Notes: generated from the letters alone by a model not told the origin. Positions 13,241-25,812 are shown, numbered from the stretch's first letter. The stretch: 64,000 nucleotides of DNA from Vanilla planifolia (GCA_023846275.1 CM043875.1:6770626-6834625), one strand, 5' to 3'. Numbers and translations are program-made.

Positions 13241-15540
13241 ATATACATAGAATAGTTAAAGAACCTTCACATTGTTTTGTAATATAACATAGGTGTTCTA
13301 TTTCACATAAAATAAAACTGTGGCTCACCCTTTTCTTAGTCAATCATCTTTTGGAAAATTACAAATGATTGTGTTCATCTTTATTGACCCTGAGATACAA
13401 TTACACATTAATTTTTGCTTAATTTGTTCACAAATCTCATGTGCTAAAAGAGATACCACCATGATATCATTTTTATGGCCCTAACTAACATGCTAAGTAT
13501 AGTTTGCTTTATCAAATATTAGATTCAAAGTTTTGTCCTCAAAATAAGTGTCATAAAATTAACGCCAGAAACCATGTCTTCTTTTTCAATTGGGACTAAT
13601 TGAATTCTTAAACCTCTACATAGAAGCTCGTTTAGAGTTACACCCTCACCCCACCTTTAAACCCGCCAAATTAAAATGGAGTATCACCCTATCAATGTTG
13701 AATGGTCAATAATAAATGCACTTAAATCTAGGATTCAAGTAACATCAAAAAAGAAAAACATCATGTGAAATCTAAAAAATGCAATGACACATTGGTCAAA
13801 GAATTCATAAAACATATAAGATGAAGTTTGGAAGCTAGATTGGGAGATTTCAATGAAAAAAACATATATAATTAAGGGTCATAATTAAAAATATTTAAGA
13901 CAAGAAACAACCAAAGAAAATATCAAGATGTCTTATAACCCTTTCCATTTATTAGTTATTAGCTACAATATCCATATCCAAAATTTTAAAATCTACCATA
14001 TCATAAAAGAGAAAAACACTAAATCTTACCCTGACATGATAATGGCACCATTAACATAGAAGTAACGGGTTTAACAATATAACACTCGAATTGTTGACTC
14101 ACTAGACCATTATCTCAAGCTACAAAATCCAAAAGATATTAATTATAGACAATTGGTTAGGTTTTACATTAACAAAACCATACACGAATATTGCCAAACA
14201 AGACATTGTGCCTAACTGTTGCTTCTAACAACATACCAATCTTAAACTAATTATTATCAATAATCTAAAAGTCATGATCTAAACATTTTATTATAGCTTC
14301 CATAAGTCAACTTTTTTCAAAATATTTAAAAAATATGGCCACAACAAAGCAAAATGAAGAGGTTATACTATAAATGTCTCATGATTAATGTATAATAAGA
14401 AATAGGCTGTTAAATGACTGTTAATCAAATATTTAGGCTTGTTTGGATGCAACAAATTTCTATTCTGACTATACAGCTCCTTAATTTCACTACATCTTTG
14501 ATCAAGCTCCTCTATATAAGAAAAGCACCATGAGAAGTTCCACATTCAATTGTTGACAAGTTTAACAAATCAGACATACAAGAATGTTAATATAATAAGT
14601 AAATTAGATGTTGCTTTAAATGGAACATTACTAATGAGATATACTTAACTTTCCTCATGCTTATGGTACTCTTTCCATATATGCATCCTGGAATTAATGG
14701 CCTTGTTCTTATATGTGCATATTGGTTAGAAGGAAAAAAAAAAGATGTTAAGAGAGAAGCATCAAATGTGGGTGTGAAGGCACAATATACCCTTGGGTAA
14801 CCAAAATAACCTTGCTCTTATAATCGTGCATTGCTTATACTTAATTTCCAATGTGAAAAACATCATGGTCTTACATGTATTTAATAAGCTTTTCGTTAAG
14901 TGAGATTTTCAACTATATTATCTAGTTCTCTCTTCTTAACCTAGAAATTTTCCAACAAACAAAGTCAAGCATCATATTAAATATCTAAGATGCCAACATT
15001 ATCCATGGAAAGAAACCAAGGGATTAAAAAAAAACTCATAAACACCATCAAGTATCATGTATACCAAAAACAACTCACCATGTGGAAGGATTGTGTGAGT
15101 GAAAGCTTTGCTTAACCATGACAAAAAAAAACTACCAAAGATCTATGGAAGTATTGAAATGCATAAACCACTTGAACCACATTTGGCTCTAATATAATTT
15201 ACTAAATGAGATACATTAAATATAGAGTCAAGCCAGGTGAAATATACCCTAAATTGAATACTCAATAATAAAAAAAACTTAGGCCTACAAACTAAACTTA
15301 CACTAATTATATATTAAGACCTTAATATTATGTTCAAATTTTGGTATCTTACTATCCTTGATTCAAAAACATAAACCTATAGATTGCAGTCATATTAATT
15401 ATATATTAATGTTAATATTATGTTCAATTTTTAATATTATAATATTATTTGTACTTCACAAAGAGGTACAATAGCTAAAAAGTTATCAAACAAATTTTAA
15501 TTGATTAGATAAATTAAGGATTAGCATAACCAGACAAAAA
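13241..15540. other. AT-rich intergenic DNA
   Basis: No gene recognised. A minus-strand frame at 14363-14545 contains a charged EELDQRCSEIKELYSQN segment of possible coiled-coil type, but has no supporting exons or start context. Near 15300-15440 an AT-rich block is imperfectly duplicated. Confidence 0.45.
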
Positions 15541-15869
15541 AGACATGCAAAGAAGAGAAGCTCCTAAAGACAGTACAGAAAGTTCACATTTTTTCTAACA
15601 ATGACAAGATACCATACCAAAACAGCTTCATTCCAGACACTTTACCAACCAACAGCAGAAGTACCTTCAATTTGCATCACCTTGCTAATCAAACTCTAGA
15701 TCCTCCTGCAAGATCAATACCAAAAAAATAAAAACGAGAAATAATGTATTTTAGGCGGATCTGAGAACCCAATTAGCATAAATCAAACTTCTTTCAAATA
15801 GAAAAGCGATATCACTGGCTCCAAGCACTATAGATCTAGATGAGGTAACCTTGGAATGGAAAAGCACAC

Positions 15870-16194
15870 CTACGTCTGCTTGGAAAGGGAGGCGGATGAC
15901 GACGGGACTCGCCTACTGCGGAACATCATGTAACCGAGAGGCAGCACCACTCCCACCATCATGATAGCAGCGCCGATGAAGTATCTCAGCGGACTGGGCG
16001 GCTCCAATTCCAAAAAGCTCCTTAGCTGCAACCAAAGAGAAAACGTAGTCCTAAAATCAATGGATCGATCCTTTCAATATCGCAACCCCAAGCTGATTCC
16101 TTGCGATAAATCGAAAGAGAAATCAGAAGATGAGAGGATTCGATGATGGAGGAATTCGGAAAGAGATTTATAGGAAGAATATGGTTACCGGCAT
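15870..16194 (-). CDS. 53-residue single-pass membrane protein, two exons
   Basis: Predicted small membrane protein. Exon 1 coding part is only ATG CCG (16194-16189). The intron 16188-16026 (163 bp) starts GTAACC and ends TTTGGTTGCAG. Exon 2 is 16025-15870 and ends in TAG. The product starts MPLRSFLELEPPSPLRYF, and residues about 17-37 form one hydrophobic segment (IGAAIMMVGVVLPLGYMMF). A basic, serine-rich tail ends in KQT. The basic tail suggests a short cytosolic C-terminus, but topology is inferred. I recall similar short plant proteins with the same LEPPSPLRY-TM-basic layout, but know no established function or symbol. Exon 2 is GC-richer than its surroundings, as are the other coding exons here. 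Region 15540-15869 is probably 3' UTR, and 16195-16370 the 5' leader and proximal promoter. Confidence 0.8.
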
Positions 16195-16371
16195 TCCTGT
16201 TCACCGGGAAAAACCGACGCACCAGCTTCGATGGCAAGCGAACAAGAGAACAGGCGCATATAACAACAAATCGTAGAAACGAGGAGACGATGGCCGGAGG
16301 AACTTCAATTCCCGGCAGAGATCGTTTCACCGTCAGGAAAGATATTAAAAACGTCACTTAAGTTTTGTGTA

Positions 16372-17723
16372 TACCTTTCCTCACACTTGATAACTGGCTA
16401 TTTTTCTGATTTCTATATATATATATATACATACCATTATTTGACTCTAAAGGGTGATGCCCAATAGTAAGATGAGAGAGGGTTTTTTTGCAATTAATCT
16501 GGCTTTGATTGGCTAAAGAATTAGTTTTACACGAAAAAAATTGTGTTCAAATAATGGTCGACGGTCTCGGGTCAAAATTCAAGTTTTGACCCTGTTAGGG
16601 TTTAAATTAGCCAAAAAAAAAAAAAAAAAACAAATACTCGATTTGAATAAAAAATATTAAACTTTTTAGTATTGTTTATGTTAGTATCTTGGTTGGGGTG
16701 ACTTCGATGAGCTCGTCTTAGAATTATTCCTAAGGGCGCCGTTTATAAGTTTTCTTTTATAATATTAATTCTATAAGAAATAATTATCGTAAACTTAAGT
16801 CAATACACAATTTACGGGAAAATATTTTTAATTTAATTTCTTCAAAACATTTTTTTAATATTTTAGAATTACTTCTTTATTATTTTTATATGAATATAAT
16901 TGTAAAAAATTGTTAATAGTAAAATCTTACATATGTAATGAAATCTTTTGTGCAATTTTAAGTAAATTTGTATCCTGTTTAATTTGTATTTTGATTTTTA
17001 GTTGACCTTTTTTAAACGTATTTTCAATAAGGTTAACACAAAAATTATTAGTCACACAATAAAGTATTCTCTCATAATATGTGAGTTAACTTTGATAATC
17101 AGCATTTACTAATAATTTGATTTTTTTTATAAAAAATATATTATTTTATTTTTTAAATCTTAATTTTAAAATTATCATGACTAAAAATATATGTCTGAGC
17201 TACGTAGAAATACTTCTTTATGTATTTTTAAGATGTAATTTTATTCTTATGCTTAACATATGAACAATATAATATATAATTTGATTATTTAATTTCTTTA
17301 ATTTCAATAAATTCATTTAATCTAAAAAATAAATACTAATTAAATATTACTAAACAGTTGGTCAAGATCAATCAAATTATTAAAATAGTAAAAAATAGTA
17401 TTTTATTCACAAAATTAAAATTAAAAATATTGACAATTTAAACTTTTATTGAAATGTTTGTCACAAGATAAACAACTTGATGTTTTTAATTATTCTTCTC
17501 CTTGTTAAAGAAAACTTCTCCTCGTCAAAGAAAACTGTCTTTTTCTAAACAGTTATAATGAAAAGCTCTTGTTTTTCAAATGGATCCTAAATAACCAGCC
17601 ATTATGGCATGAGATAACAGTCAACTGGTCAAAGTTCGTTTCGTTGACCATGAGCGGCATCCAATTCATTTTTCTTTTCTTTTTATTTCTTTAAATTTAA
17701 AATTTATGGTTGATTAGAATTTG
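16372..17723. other. AT-rich spacer upstream of the small membrane-protein gene
   Basis: Its right part is low-complexity AT-rich DNA with a poly-A run near 16612-16630 and a short TA repeat near 16416. The side next to 16370 should hold the promoter of the 53-residue protein gene. I cannot place a confident TATA box. Confidence 0.4.
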
Positions 17724-18690
17724 TTTGCCGTCCTCGCTCGCGTTCGATCACCGTTCTGCTTTCTTCCCCCCTTGCCCGACTCTTAGGTGCCAACCGCCAA
17801 CCCTAACCACCGTCGGTCATTTTCAACTGAGCGTAAGCCTCGATCTGACGTCGTCCTCTCTTCCCGGTTCGCTCTTTTCTTGCATCCACTCTAGCCAATC
17901 CGCTGCGCCATAGCAAGATCACCGTCGTCTCTGTTGTCCGCCGAATCTCCGGCGGCGATCTCAATCGTATCGACTCGAATCCTCTTTCTAATAGCGCATC
18001 TACCCCGGCATCACTGGTGCTGCAGGCAATTTTCAAACTCGACGGCTTGTTTCTCCTTCTCTTCTCTCTTCCATTCCCTATCTTGTACCAATCGCTGCAT
18101 CAATCCCTGATATATACATATCAGAGTTCAAGTTAGGATCTTGCTTTGATCAACAATGTAGGGCGTAGGACCTGTTGAATCGAGTTGTATAAACCATCAA
18201 ATACCACGTCATTCTTCGTTAGGTATTTATTGCTTCCCTATGTCTTCCACCTCCAAAGTACAGTATTCGGCTACATACCTTTTTGACGTGTCCTAAGCCA
18301 ATACAGTACTTAGCCATGCAGAGAATTAGTTGCAGGTGATCTATGGTAAATGTCATGTCAAGCTTTTTAAATGGTTGCACTCTGCTTCACATCATAAGTG
18401 TAAAGTTGACAGCAATTGCTCCTTTTCATAAACGTCTTGTCTTGCACTGTGTGGATGCTCACGCATGCTCTCTTTGCTGCTATCCTTGTCTATTAATTTA
18501 CTTTTCTTAATAGAGTGTTAACACTTGGTCTCTTGCCATGTATCCCATGAAATCAGAACAAGTAAACGATTCTGTTCTTAACTTTATGTGCCAGGCTCGA
18601 AGAAGACTTCACCATCACAGCGCAGCAAAAGCGGGTTAACATTGATAAAAAGATCCGCAAAGACTGCTGATTTCTCATATAATATTTATC
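17724..18690 (+). other. Gene-like GC-rich stretch, possible decayed or non-coding transcription unit
   Basis: Between AT-rich flanks the sequence from 17724 to about 18070 is GC-rich and CT-rich, like a plant 5' leader exon. It has a donor-like GAGC|GTAAGC near 17832. A second donor-like AG|GTGATC lies near 18340, and an acceptor-like TATGTGCCAG ends at 18594. Joining TGCAG near 18340 to 18595 gives a 31-codon frame from an ATG, ending KRVNIDKKIRKDC and then TGA. I recognise no protein family in it, and the join is speculative. It could be a non-coding RNA gene, a gene relic, or an alternative first exon of a gene outside my recognition. Confidence 0.3.
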
Positions 18691-18699
18691 ATTTTGCTT

Positions 18700-19440
18700 T
18701 GACGTATTGGTATTTATCAAGTTTCTTAATATCACAAATCATTACGATAACTTTTGAGTCAAATTATTTTCCGACAAAGATTTAGTCTCGAAATAAACAT
18801 TCCATGTGAACATGGAAAGTGAACATGTCCTATGGTACTATTGGAAGCCAGAGCCAGGTCTCTCAACCATTCAATTTTTTTAATCGCATGGCCCTCAAAA
18901 CCTACTTCATACCTAGCTATTCCTTACAACCTTATCCTCTTCTCTGCTTTGCCTCATACATCACATACACAGTATAGGCTGCTGGAAAACCTATAGCTAT
19001 AAATATATAAATGCACTAAGAGATAATCGAAAAACAAAAAAGAAAACTGTTTACTTCAATTTTTTTTTTGTGAAAAGTATTGCAGTTTTATGAAGAGATA
19101 GGAAGAATGGGATCTGTATTAAATGGTGAATATAATTAGTGTTAATAAAATAATTAATTAAAATCATCGAGCTATGGGTATCGCCGGCCATGGTCAGGGG
19201 CGTCACATGCATATTTAGCTAAAAACAAATGAAATGGTACAATTCAAGCACGCAAAGCACTATAAACATTATTCATATTGATAACGATGAACATCTATAA
19301 TTAATCAACACCGTTAATACCAAAGAGAAGAAAACAACAAAAAGAAAAAAAGAACTTGACGAGTAGTCAGCAGATAAGTTATAGCTATATTTATATTTTA
19401 CAAACTTTTTCTTTCCATATTTATTAAATTTCCACGTAGC
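18700..19440. other. Spacer between gene-like stretch and PHD gene
   Basis: No gene recognised. It probably includes the 3' UTR and terminator of the minus-strand PHD gene at its right end. The rest is AT-rich with no repeat I can define. Confidence 0.4.
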
Positions 19441-19443
19441 GAT

Positions 19444-19866
19444 TTAGCACAGCACATCCTTAAGAAGCTTATACCGGCGACCGGTATGCTTCGCAGAGGA
19501 AGAGGTACCGCCGGGAGTGGTTCGTCCTTTCCCACCGCTGCTCTCTTGGTCGCCGCCGGTTCTCGTGGCGGCTTTTTCAGAGCCGACGCGGGCGCTGCCG
19601 GAGAAGTGGGGCGGCCTCTGCTCCTCGCTGAGGCACCAGTCGCAGACGCTGGTGGCGGGGGTCTTGGACGCGTCGTCGCGGTAGAAGTTGCTGCAGTAAC
19701 TGTGGAGGACGTTTATTGATGGAGAGAGAAACTAATGAGAGAGAGAGAGAGAGTGAGTGAAAGCATACGAGTGTTGGGTGCGGTGGAGGCAACGAAGGCA
19801 GCGGAAGAGTTTGTCGGGGAATCCTACGTCGCCGCAGAGACAGCAGGTGCTATTCCCATCCGCCAT
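19444..19866 (-). CDS. Small PHD-type zinc-finger protein, two exons
   Basis: Predicted 117-residue protein. Exon 1 is 19866-19769, the intron is 19768-19700 (69 bp, GTATGC to CCACAG), and exon 2 is 19699-19444. Splicing joins ...RTQHS to YCSNFYRDD in frame. Zinc ligands fit a C4HC3 PHD pattern: C8, C11, C23, C26, H32, C35, C52 and C55, with CDWC completing the finger. The C-terminal half is low-complexity Gly/Ser/Thr/Lys, ending in a basic KHTGRRYKLLKDVLC stretch. Plant genomes carry a family of such short proteins with an N-terminal CxxC...RCxxC...QHxYC...CDWC finger. PHD fingers usually bind histone tails or mediate protein contacts, so a nuclear role is likely but inferred. The protein is too small to carry an additional enzymatic domain. 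The leader contains CT-rich runs. Confidence 0.88.
19735..19757 (+). repeat. GA/CT microsatellite in the PHD-gene intron
   Basis: A run of GA dinucleotides (CT in transcript sense) fills much of the 69-base intron between the two PHD exons, between donor and acceptor. It supplies the polypyrimidine-rich stretch upstream of the acceptor. Confidence 0.85.
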
Positions 19867-19917
19867 GGCTATCGAGCTTTGATCGGTCTTCGTGTCAATA
19901 TACTTAGGTCTCTCTTT

Positions 19918-19966
19918 CTGTAAGAGAGAGACAGAGAAATGTGTTATAGAGAAAGAGAGAGAGAGC
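19918..19966 (-). repeat. CT-rich leader of the PHD gene
   Basis: On the minus strand this is a CT-dinucleotide-rich stretch 50-100 bases upstream of the PHD start codon. CT-rich leaders and core promoters are common in plant genes. A TATA-like CTATAACA also lies here, but the transcript start is not established. Confidence 0.45.
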
Positions 19967-20089
19967 ATTAATAAAGGGTGCACATGTGCAGGAAGGAGGA
20001 GGCTTTGTGTTGTTGCTTCTGCTAGTTTTTCTTGGCGGGTCACAGAAAGAGAGATGTTTGTGGAAAACACAGGTGAGGTGCTGCACTGG

Positions 20090-21360
20090 GTAAATTAAAA
20101 GGGGTCATGTGGTAAGTTTTATGGAGGACCACAAACGGTGCATGTTGATCTTTAGTATTATTTAGGAGGGTCTTTCGTGGAAATCGGGTCAATAGCCGGA
20201 TGGTGATACGATAAACTTTGAGTGGACCCGACCAAAGTCTGACCATTGGTATTATAAGATCATTCTTTTTTGCTTCGGTATTGTGGTTTAGCATATAGAT
20301 TGGTATGTGGTGTGATTAAAACAAATAATTAACAGAAAAAATGGATTAAGGCTTTCTTTGATTGGTTTAATAAATTCTTTTTTGTTGTTAATTGAACACA
20401 GTTTTTATAAAGTTGTGTCTGAAGACCTACTATTTTGAGTATGGAATTCTATTTGTGATTTTAAAATCAATTATTATTTTTTTTTAATTTTGTTCTATAT
20501 GAGAGATTTACTCATTTTATAATTAAATTTTAAACAGTTTTTAATAATATGTTATTCTTTTTTAGTAAAATGTTGACTTTTAGTCTTTCAATCTCTTGAA
20601 TATGTATGTATGTACGTACATGTGTATATATATATGTTTGTGTCGTTAAGTATATTTTATATGTATATTTGTATGCATCTTAAAGAGTCTAAGAACTAAC
20701 TTAATTCTCATATAAATTATATTTATTTTTTTGTTTACATCATTATGTTCCATAGTAACTAATTTTTTGTTTTTATATAATTTTGTTTGAAAAACTAGAA
20801 TTTCATTGTAATTGTTCAAATTCATGTGGGATCTATTATCAACTTTTTATAAAAGAAATTATAAACTATTATTCAATATTTATGTTTATAAGTTTTTTTC
20901 TTCAATTTTACTCTCACAAAATAAAAAAAATATAAATGTTATTTTATATTTATTTTATTTTAATTATTATTATTTACTGTAGTTCATTAAATATTATTTT
21001 GTTCTAATTATAAATTATAATATTACTAAAACCTCTTTTAATGACATCACATTAGCTAAAAAGTCGCTTATTTTTTGTTTTTAAATTTTGTAAAAAATGT
21101 GAAAAACCTCAAACAACATAATCCTTATATAGTGTTTTCTTACTCTTATTCTTCATTTGTTTTTTATAATGATGGTTGAAAATAGTAAAATAAAAATTAA
21201 TATTTTAACTGAGACAAACATCCAAATAAAATGTTTTATTATTTGATAAATTGAAATAAAAACTTTTATCTTTTAGAAAAAAAAAATGAAATATAATAAG
21301 TTTAAATATTAGATTATAATTTCATTTTTTTTATATTTTTTAAACTTAATGGCGATAAGC
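20090..21360. other. AT-rich region upstream of the PHD gene
   Basis: The first 200 bases are moderately GC-rich and likely include the upstream promoter of the minus-strand PHD gene. Beyond about 20330 the sequence is low-complexity AT-rich, with a TATG/TACG simple repeat near 20600-20640. No coding segment was seen. Confidence 0.4.
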
Positions 21361-21960
21361 TTTATTATGTTATATATCCAACGATGAAACCTGTAACACG
21401 AAGCTCGACCTCTTCCGTCGGTACGTATAGGGTCGCAACGACGTGGCTTAACTTTTCCGACTTATAAATAATTAAATAAACCATCAAAACGAAACCGTAA
21501 CGCATTCATAATATTGCAGTCGACGGAGCCGACGGTACGGAAGTCGGAACCTTGGTTTACGAGTGCGGACCGAATCAGACGGGGAGCCGCTCGGGGGACC
21601 GTGTTTTCTACCGAACCAACACTCGACCGACCGACAACCCGACCACACTCTCTCACCCTACATCCTTCCTCGCCCAACGCCTCACCCACCTCCAAGTGGA
21701 GCCCAAAGTTGTGTTATGTCTTAGGAAATTAGATTACATAACCCACATAATCCTTAATCACATCTGTCTTAGCTATCTAAGTAATTTAATTAAAACATCG
21801 AAAGAAAATAGTTTTGTCTTTTCCGAGTCGTCCCAATCTGGATTTGACCCGTCAACGAGCCCATCCACGTGGCGGATTTACTGCAAGGTAAAGAGAGACG
21901 AGGTTCATTTCTTATGGTAAAAACATAGCGCACCGTTTCCATCGTGGGATGCCTGCGAAA
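21360..21960. promoter_or_regulatory. GC-rich island with palindromic G-box
   Basis: This island interrupts strongly AT-rich DNA with CG-containing, non-repetitive sequence. It has the palindrome CCACGTGG at 21865-21872, a core G-box recognised by plant bZIP and bHLH factors. Overlapping open frames here have no recognisable domains. It may be a promoter or upstream fragment, or a relic of a gene. No downstream coding exon was identified on either side, so a regulatory role is only inferred. Confidence 0.25.
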
Positions 21961-24900
21961 TAGCTTTCTAAATCATTTTGGAAGGGTGCACCTGAGGTCT
22001 TTATGATGGTATTAATGCCACCTGTCCTCTTCCCTACGTTAGGGCCCTTCTTGTCCTCGCCATTTTCTCGGGAGGCAACATTAATTGTAAATATTTTTTT
22101 TATAATTTTTGCGGTGTAAGAAATGGTCGATATATACTTTTTTTAAAAAGCAAGAAAGACGAAAGCGACGTGATCAACATGCATGGCTAAGAAGGAACAA
22201 AACCATATGCATTCTGCAGAAGTTGATAACGTCATTTCAATAACACAGATGCAAGCACGTATGGATTATGATGCTGTGAAGTGAATCCAGCACCGATATC
22301 ATCATCTATGTTTCAAATTAATATTTTAATTTTATTAAAACTTTATTTGTTGATTGCTAGGAAATTATTTTTTTATTTTTGTATTATTCAAATTTATGAA
22401 TCAACAAGATATTTTATTTTCAGAAGTTAATCAATGGTCATCTTATTCATAAATTAGAGAAGTATTTGAGATTGAAGAGTTGATCATTAATAGATTTAAA
22501 TTAGATATTGGACATTGGAAACAAAGGAATTCAAGAATAGTTGAGGTTTTACAACAAGGATGCAACTAAGGATTAGTAGCTGAAAAAAAACAAAAACATT
22601 AACTTTGATCTAATTGAGTACTTGTCAAGTGAATTTTATCAATTGGGCAAGAAGAATTTGCATCTTTGGGTGGTAGAGGCTCGATAGGAGCAACAACATT
22701 AGAAAATGTTATGTGCAAGTTATCCGATGCTAACATGACGTCATGAAGTTGGAAATGCCGACAAAGATAACTGAAGTGGTTTATGAAGCATGCAAATGAT
22801 GTGATATGCTAAAGATGGTAAGAAGCACAATAATAGTTGTAGGAGACAATGAGGATGAACCAAGCGAGATGAAAGATGCCCAACATTTTCATTTTATATG
22901 ATGTAGAAAGTGAATCCACCTTACTATTAGGTCTCATAAGTAAGATCCAATACAAGATAAACATCTCTAAATCGTATTTTGTGCAATGTGTTGTTTACAT
23001 TGTGTGTATGTGTTTAAGTATATAAATATTAGTATTTTTGATAAATGAGACTAATATATTGAAATTTGATTGAATCGAATTTAAATATTAATATTTGATT
23101 GTATCTACAAAAGTGCATTGATTTGTTAAGTGTTTTAGATTTTATAAATGAGCATATATTTTAAAGAGTATATCAAGAGGAATCTATTGGTACTTAAATT
23201 TAATTTTTGAAGCTCATATAAGCATATTATATATTTTTGAAGATAAAAAAACTTTGACATAAATAAATGAATTTATAAATTATCCAACTATGAATTTATT
23301 TGAGCATGCCTTTTATAAAGGGGATAGTCAGAAAATATTTTCACCTAGGCAACCATCATTCATTGCTAGATAAACTTGGTAGCTTAGTGTGCAAGGGAAG
23401 AAAAATTTAAGAGAAGGAATTAAACTTGAGTGCATTAAGGAAGATGAAGTCATCAACAAAAGAAAGATTAAGAGAATTTTTTATCTAAATGTATCATATT
23501 GCTACTAGTGACCAAGCATAAGATCAACTTGAGTGTGAAGTAACCCATGCACACAATACAATAGCAATATGAATAAAAAAGTACAAGAAAGAGCAATAGG
23601 TGTGAGAAGATCATGAGAAGAAGGAATCCTTAAGCCATTGTTGTCTTTGTAAAGGAGTAGCTTTAGCATTAAGAAAACCTTAAGCTATTATGGGAGGCAT
23701 TTAGAAAAATAGAGATATTGTTAGACCAAACAGCAAGTGGAAGTAAATGAAATCAACCACTACTATAATAATATAGCAAAGAAAAAGAGCTAGAGTAAGG
23801 CCACTATTGAGAGCGTGCAAGATCTAAAGAAAAAGAATTTGACAATTATTGATGAGACAAAGTATGTTGGTAAGGTATGTTGCTTTCCATGATTTGTTTA
23901 TAAGCATCATGCTTAGAAATGTGTTATGTTAAGAAGTTGGATTTGTGAAGCTTTAAAGTTTTTGGTTTCACAAAATTATTAAGGTTTGGATAAATTTAGG
24001 TGTTCTTGTGATAGTCACTTTTTCTATCATAATTTAAATGTTCTTTAATGCTTAAGTTGGAATTAGATTTATATTAAAACAAAAGAGAATTATGGCGACT
24101 AGATGGTTATTTTGAGAAATATGTGCCATACACCAAGTTAACATCTAGTATGTTGAGCTCAAATGTGCTATTTGTAGATCATATAAATAATACATTTCAA
24201 CATTCTTATTTTGGGAGAAAATACAATATTTCTTGTAATGAGAAAATGAGAAATAAAGAGCATATTTTGAATAACAAAATATGTATATTGTAATTGAATT
24301 GTACATGATTTTTATATATAAAAGTCAAAGAAAAAGAGAAAATGAAAAATTATTAATCTCTAAAAAATGAAGCAGATAAATTAAAATAATTATGATATAA
24401 GTATTTATTGTTATTTGTCCATGAATAAACATTGATATGAGCATATTAGCATAACATTGTTTTGATTTATGCATCTATATTTTGATATATTTTGGACCAT
24501 TATTAGCATCATTTTCTATGTGTCATAAGAATGAGATATCTACATAGATATATAATATCATTTGACTAGTTTAAATACATCATAATTTGGATAAAAGAAA
24601 ATGATGGAGAAGAAAAGGAATGAGATGGGAATAAGAAATGAAAAAGTAGACTATATTAATCTTATGAGAGTCAATATATAATGATTTTATAACATGATAT
24701 AATATGATTTTTGATATGATTTAGGCTATATAAGTCTTATATTATATTAATGATGCTATTGATATATCATAATAATAGAACATGATGATAAAATATGAGA
24801 AAAAAAGTTATATGCTTTTTTTATAACAATATCTTACAAATGCCTTATATGATGAATTATCTTTAGCATTTTATGTGGAGTGACAACTAGATATTTTTGA

Positions 24901-25680
24901 CTACATAGAGATATGATGTGATTATTGTTAACTATGTATGTAGCTTCAACTAAGGTCATTGTTAGCTATGTGTGAAGTTTCGACTAAGGTCATTGTTAGT
25001 TATGTAAGGAGCTTTGATCCTATAAAAATGATATAGTACCACTAGTATTAGAGAATTTTTATATTACCATAACATTTTGAGATATATTATCAACTTATTA
25101 TGATATGCCTATGAACTGAGATTAACATGATGTGATGAAACGTTAGATTATATGATATTATTTGTGATGAGATCTGATAATATTAGGATGATTTTCATTT
25201 GAAAAACTTAGGTCCTTTAATATGAAAGATGAAAAATGATAATAAAATAATATACTTGATTATATGGTCACATTCTTTGACTTAATCAGATGCTTTTACA
25301 TACTCATATACTTTTTCATGATTATTACACAAATACAAAGTTTTTATTATTGCTCTTTTATTATGATATGCTACTTTTGTTATTGTATTTAATTTTGTGT
25401 TACTTCTTATAGATAACAATTTACACGCAGAGCTATATAGGTCATAACTTAGATGCATAAAGAGATAGAGAACTAAGTAACATTTAAGAAGAATTTTGAG
25501 AGTGTTTTGTGTTATGAGTTATGCATTGAGATGTTCCTATTGGATACTATATTGTTTAGGAGTTAAATATGAATTGTACATAATCTTATTTTACAATTGA
25601 TCTACTTGTGCAAAAGATATTATTCTTATTTTATACCTTGTTATGGTTTAGTTTGTTGTAAACATGGATTTTGAAATATG
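21961..25680. other. AT-rich retroelement-like debris
   Basis: No intact gene. Around 22600-24100 the plus strand reads as charged, stop-interrupted frames like decayed retroelement coding DNA, without a diagnostic motif. From about 24800 to 25680 the sequence resembles a decayed gypsy LTR leading to the primer-binding-like site at 25817. Confidence 0.35.
24924..25020 (+). repeat. 34-bp tandem repeat, about 2.8 copies
   Basis: Units beginning ATTGTTAACTATGT, ATTGTTAGCTATGT and ATTGTTAGTTATGT start at 24924, 24958 and 24992. Each is followed by an AGCTTCAACTAAGG-like word. The units differ by several substitutions. Confidence 0.85.

Positions 25681-25681
<1 letters not shown>

Positions 25682-25763
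<82 letters not shown>
25682..25763 (+). repeat. (TA)n(TG)n microsatellite
   Basis: A TA run at 25682-25708 passes directly into a TG run of about 27 units to 25762. It is the same composite type as at 13.2 kb but in the opposite orientation. Confidence 0.97.
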
Positions 25764-25765
<2 letters not shown>

Positions 25766-25812
25766 TGTTGTTTTTATAGATTATTGGATAAGAAGATTAG
25801 ATGGAGCATGAT

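Noticed and set aside
13074..13343. Minus-strand open frame across the CA repeat
   Set aside because: Its sequence is almost entirely alternating Cys/Val and Tyr/Ile from the microsatellite, so the frame is an artefact.
16022..16357. 111-codon minus-strand frame
   Set aside because: It begins at GTG rather than ATG and runs through the leader and intron of the 53-residue protein in a different frame.
19486..19719. 77-codon plus-strand frame over the PHD exon 2
   Set aside because: Antisense shadow of a GC-rich exon. The minus-strand reading gives a complete PHD finger across a valid intron.
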